Positions 21,707 to 23,584 of a stretch of 23,584 nt of DNA are shown here, in pieces. The translations under genes and the position numbers were made by a program. The stretch is from contig JBJEKU010000021.1 in assembly GCA_051878795.1 (NCBI GenBank), positions 1 through 23,584 on the forward strand, given 5' to 3'. Below the pieces are notes generated by a model. It saw only the letters and a list, made by a program, of their open reading frames with translations, was not told the origin of the DNA and ran no database searches. The number at the start of each line of letters is the position of its first letter. The first letter of the stretch is position 1. This DNA is from W1P20-047 sp051878795. Its GTDB lineage: Bacteria; Actinomycetota; Coriobacteriia; Coriobacteriales; Eggerthellaceae.

Positions 21707-23584
21707 TGAAGATCGTCGATATATCAGCGGGCAACCGAACGGGCCCTCTCGTCGAAGGACCTCTCCTTCGGCGGATCCCTCGCGTCGATCTGCCCGTTCG
21801 CAGCGGCCTTCGGGCGAAGAGGCCCCGAGGGTGCAAGGTGCCTCCAGGAGGGGCAGGGTTCCTTCCGGAGCAGGTCAGCATCGCACCACCCCTCAGGGCA
21901 CCGGCTCGGTACGTTCCGGGTCCCAGGTTACAGGTTCGTCCCGTCCCGTTTCCCGCGAAGGCTCCGCAACGGGCCGCATCCCTGCATCGCAAGATCGTCG
22001 CCGCAGCGCACAGCGCGATTCCTATGCGGGGAATTACTCGCGGTCCGGGCGCAGAAACGGTGCTGCCGGCGCATCTCGCGGCAATCGCCCTGACAATCGA
22101 ATCGCACCCGACAGGCCTCCTCGCCGTTCTGGTTCGGATGATCTGTTCACGGTGATAATGAACTTCCTCAAGACCGCGTTTGCGGCTATCGGCGGTTTCC
22201 TTTCCGCCGTTGCGCGCAGGTCCAAGGTCGCCTTTGCCGCTATCATCGTCGTTGCCCTGGTGGTCCTAGGCGGTGCGGTCGATTCGCTTGCGAGCGTAGG
22301 CAAGGTTCATAGCCGTGTCATGGTTGGCGACATCAAGGCCAGGGGGATGACCGAAGAGGAACTGGCGCAGGCGATCCAATCAGAATACGAATCCCTTATC
22401 TCGGCGAGCGATGTCACCATCTATCGTTCCGAAGAAGCTATGAACGAGCAGGCCGAAAACCCCGTCGATTCCGGCAACCTATCCGTCGAGGAGCAGGCTG
22501 CCCAGACCAACTACTGGACTGCCAACTGGGAGACCATGCAGGCTCATATCGATTACGATAGCCTGGCGCATGAGGCATTCGAAGCCGGCAGGGGAGGCCC
22601 CCTCGACCGCCTGGGCGTCTTCTTCTTCGGAAAGAAAATCGATGTGACAGTGCAGTTCAACGAAGCCGCGCTTGAAAGCCTGGCATCCAACATCGACCTG
22701 GCCTTGGGCGAGTCCTATACCAATTCCGAAGTAGTGATCGAAAACGGTACGGCACGGGCCACTGAAAGCTCGAGCGGCATGATGGTGGACCGTAAGGAAT
22801 TGCAGCAGAAGCTTTCCGAGCAATTCACCAGCAAGGACGTTCAGAACCGCCAGTTCTACGAGACGGTAAAGGAGACCGAGCCCCAGATCAGCACGGAGGA
22901 GGGCCAGAAGGCTGCCGATAAGGTGAATGCCGCCATCTCCAATGGTGCGAAGTTCACCTACAACGACACGTCCTGGAGCGTCGATTCGTCGGAATTGGGA
23001 TCCTGGGTGGGGACCTATATCGTTACCGACGATAAGGGTGAATCCAGCCTGGTCGCATACTTCGACCCCAAGCTCGCCACCCCTGATATCTCCGAGCATG
23101 CGAAAGCAGTTTTCCCCGATGGCAACGAGGGCGTGCGTTTCGAAGACAAGGGAAATGGCGAAATCGTGGTCAAACTGGATTCCGAAGGCACCATGCCCCA
23201 GATCAATTCCAGTATCTCCAAGCTCAACGACCAACTGTTCGGTGACGGAGCCGATACCTCCACCACTCCCACAATTGAAGTGGAAAGCGTGCAGGTTCCC
23301 TCTGAAATGAGCTTCAACGAAGCACTCAATGCGAACGTGATCGGCCTTATCAGCGAATACACCACGGAATTCACCGCAGGTGCCGCCGAACGAAACCACA
23401 ACATCAGGCTTGCCGGCGAGAAGATCAACAACAGCATCGTCGAAGCCGACGGGGGAATCTGGTCATTCCACGAAACCGTTGGCGAAAGCAACGCCGAAAA
23501 CGGCTTCCAGTCGGCTGGATCCATCGTTGCGGGCGAGATGTCCGAAGAAATCGGCGGCGGTATCTGCCTTGTTGCAACCACCGT
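21699..23584 (+). CDS. VanW-family membrane-anchored cell-wall protein (3' partial)
   Basis: The gene runs off the right edge; 628 codons are present. The ATG at 21699 overlaps the pgsA stop by eight bases, with AAGG eight bases upstream. Residues 1 to about 150 are Arg/Ser/Pro/Gly-rich and surely disordered, probably cytoplasmic and very basic. A membrane helix follows at about 176-193 (AFAAIIVVALVVLGGAV). The outside part has GKVHSRVMVGDIKARGMTEEEL at 201-222, typical of the start of a peptidoglycan-binding region (PG_binding_4 type) in VanW proteins. Two such regions seem to lie between about 200 and 540. The VanW domain begins near 560 (TTEFTAGAAERNHNIRLAG) and reaches EIGGGICLVATT at the edge. 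VanW proteins are wall-associated; their biochemical function is unclear and no vancomycin-resistance genes are nearby, so resistance should not be inferred. Confidence 0.88.
   Translation, partial: MNNEDRRYISGQPNGPSRRRTSPSADPSRRSARSQRPSGEEAPRVQGASRRGRVPSGAGQHRTTPQGTGSVRSGSQVTGSSRPVSREGSATGRIPASQDRRRSAQRDSYAGNYSRSGRRNGAAGASRGNRPDNRIAPDRPPRRSGSDDLFTVIMNFLKTAFAAIGGFLSAVARRSKVAFAAIIVVALVVLGGAVDSLASVGKVHSRVMVGDIKARGMTEEELAQAIQSEYESLISASDVTIYRSEEAMNEQAENPVDSGNLSVEEQAAQTNYWTANWETMQAHIDYDSLAHEAFEAGRGGPLDRLGVFFFGKKIDVTVQFNEAALESLASNIDLALGESYTNSEVVIENGTARATESSSGMMVDRKELQQKLSEQFTSKDVQNRQFYETVKETEPQISTEEGQKAADKVNAAISNGAKFTYNDTSWSVDSSELGSWVGTYIVTDDKGESSLVAYFDPKLATPDISEHAKAVFPDGNEGVRFEDKGNGEIVVKLDSEGTMPQINSSISKLNDQLFGDGADTSTTPTIEVESVQVPSEMSFNEALNANVIGLISEYTTEFTAGAAERNHNIRLAGEKINNSIVEADGGIWSFHETVGESNAENGFQSAGSIVAGEMSEEIGGGICLVATT

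Noticed and set aside
21706..22155. Plus-strand open frame of 149 codons just after pgsA
   Set aside because: The frame starting at 21699 continues into a membrane helix and the VanW domain, so this one is an out-of-frame shadow in the GC-rich disordered region.
21699..23584. Vancomycin-resistance function for the VanW-type gene
   Set aside because: No vanHAX, vanRS or ligase genes nearby; VanW domains are widespread in wall proteins without a resistance role.
1..23584. CRISPR array, insertion sequence or prophage genes
   Set aside because: No regularly spaced repeats, transposase, integrase or phage-like proteins were seen on either strand.

Overview
The window comes from a GC-rich, probably Gram-positive bacterium. 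The best guess is an anaerobic actinobacterium of the class Coriobacteriia (Eggerthellaceae-like). This is an inference from gene content (C5-pathway haem genes beside cobalt-chelation genes, an Ech-type hydrogenase, a lipoprotein amino-acid receptor, a VanW-type wall protein) and not from a marker gene.

Layout. (1) 172-2923, plus strand: a translationally coupled trio of ABC-2 exporter ATPase, its permease, and a secreted, membrane-anchored protein with two NEAT-like beta-domains. (2) 3228-6356, plus strand: a polar amino-acid uptake system. The lipoprotein receptor has an AT-rich upstream region full of ATGCA motifs and its own terminator. It is followed by a permease with an unusual extracytoplasmic N-terminal domain and the ATPase. 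(3) 15051 down to about 6447, minus strand: a tightly packed tetrapyrrole operon read cbiL, cbiK, precorrin-2 dehydrogenase, hemA, hemC, cobA-hemD fusion, hemB, hemL, ending in a tRNA-Glu(CUC) gene just before a strong terminator. (4) 15386-20917, plus strand, divergent from the tetrapyrrole operon: a complete six-subunit Ech-type group 4 [NiFe] hydrogenase in the order echABCDEF, closed by a terminator. (5) 20990 to the window end: pgsA overlapped by a large VanW-family membrane-anchored protein that runs off the edge.

How the genes work together. The minus-strand operon covers the route from glutamyl-tRNA to uroporphyrinogen III, then precorrin-2, sirohydrochlorin, cobalt-sirohydrochlorin and the first cobalamin ring methylation. 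The tRNA at its end is the kind of molecule whose charged form is the substrate of HemA from the same operon. This tRNA keeps the known Glu-identity features but departs from two nearly invariant positions (C33 instead of U33, and A53 facing C61). This is the most interesting observation in the window, because it could be a tRNA serving tetrapyrrole synthesis more than translation. The Ech complex would couple ferredoxin oxidation and H2 formation, or the reverse, to ion translocation.

Other unusual points are a four-cysteine C-terminal extension on HemA, a duplicated 31-residue module on EchD, and lysine/alanine-rich tails on several unrelated membrane-complex proteins.
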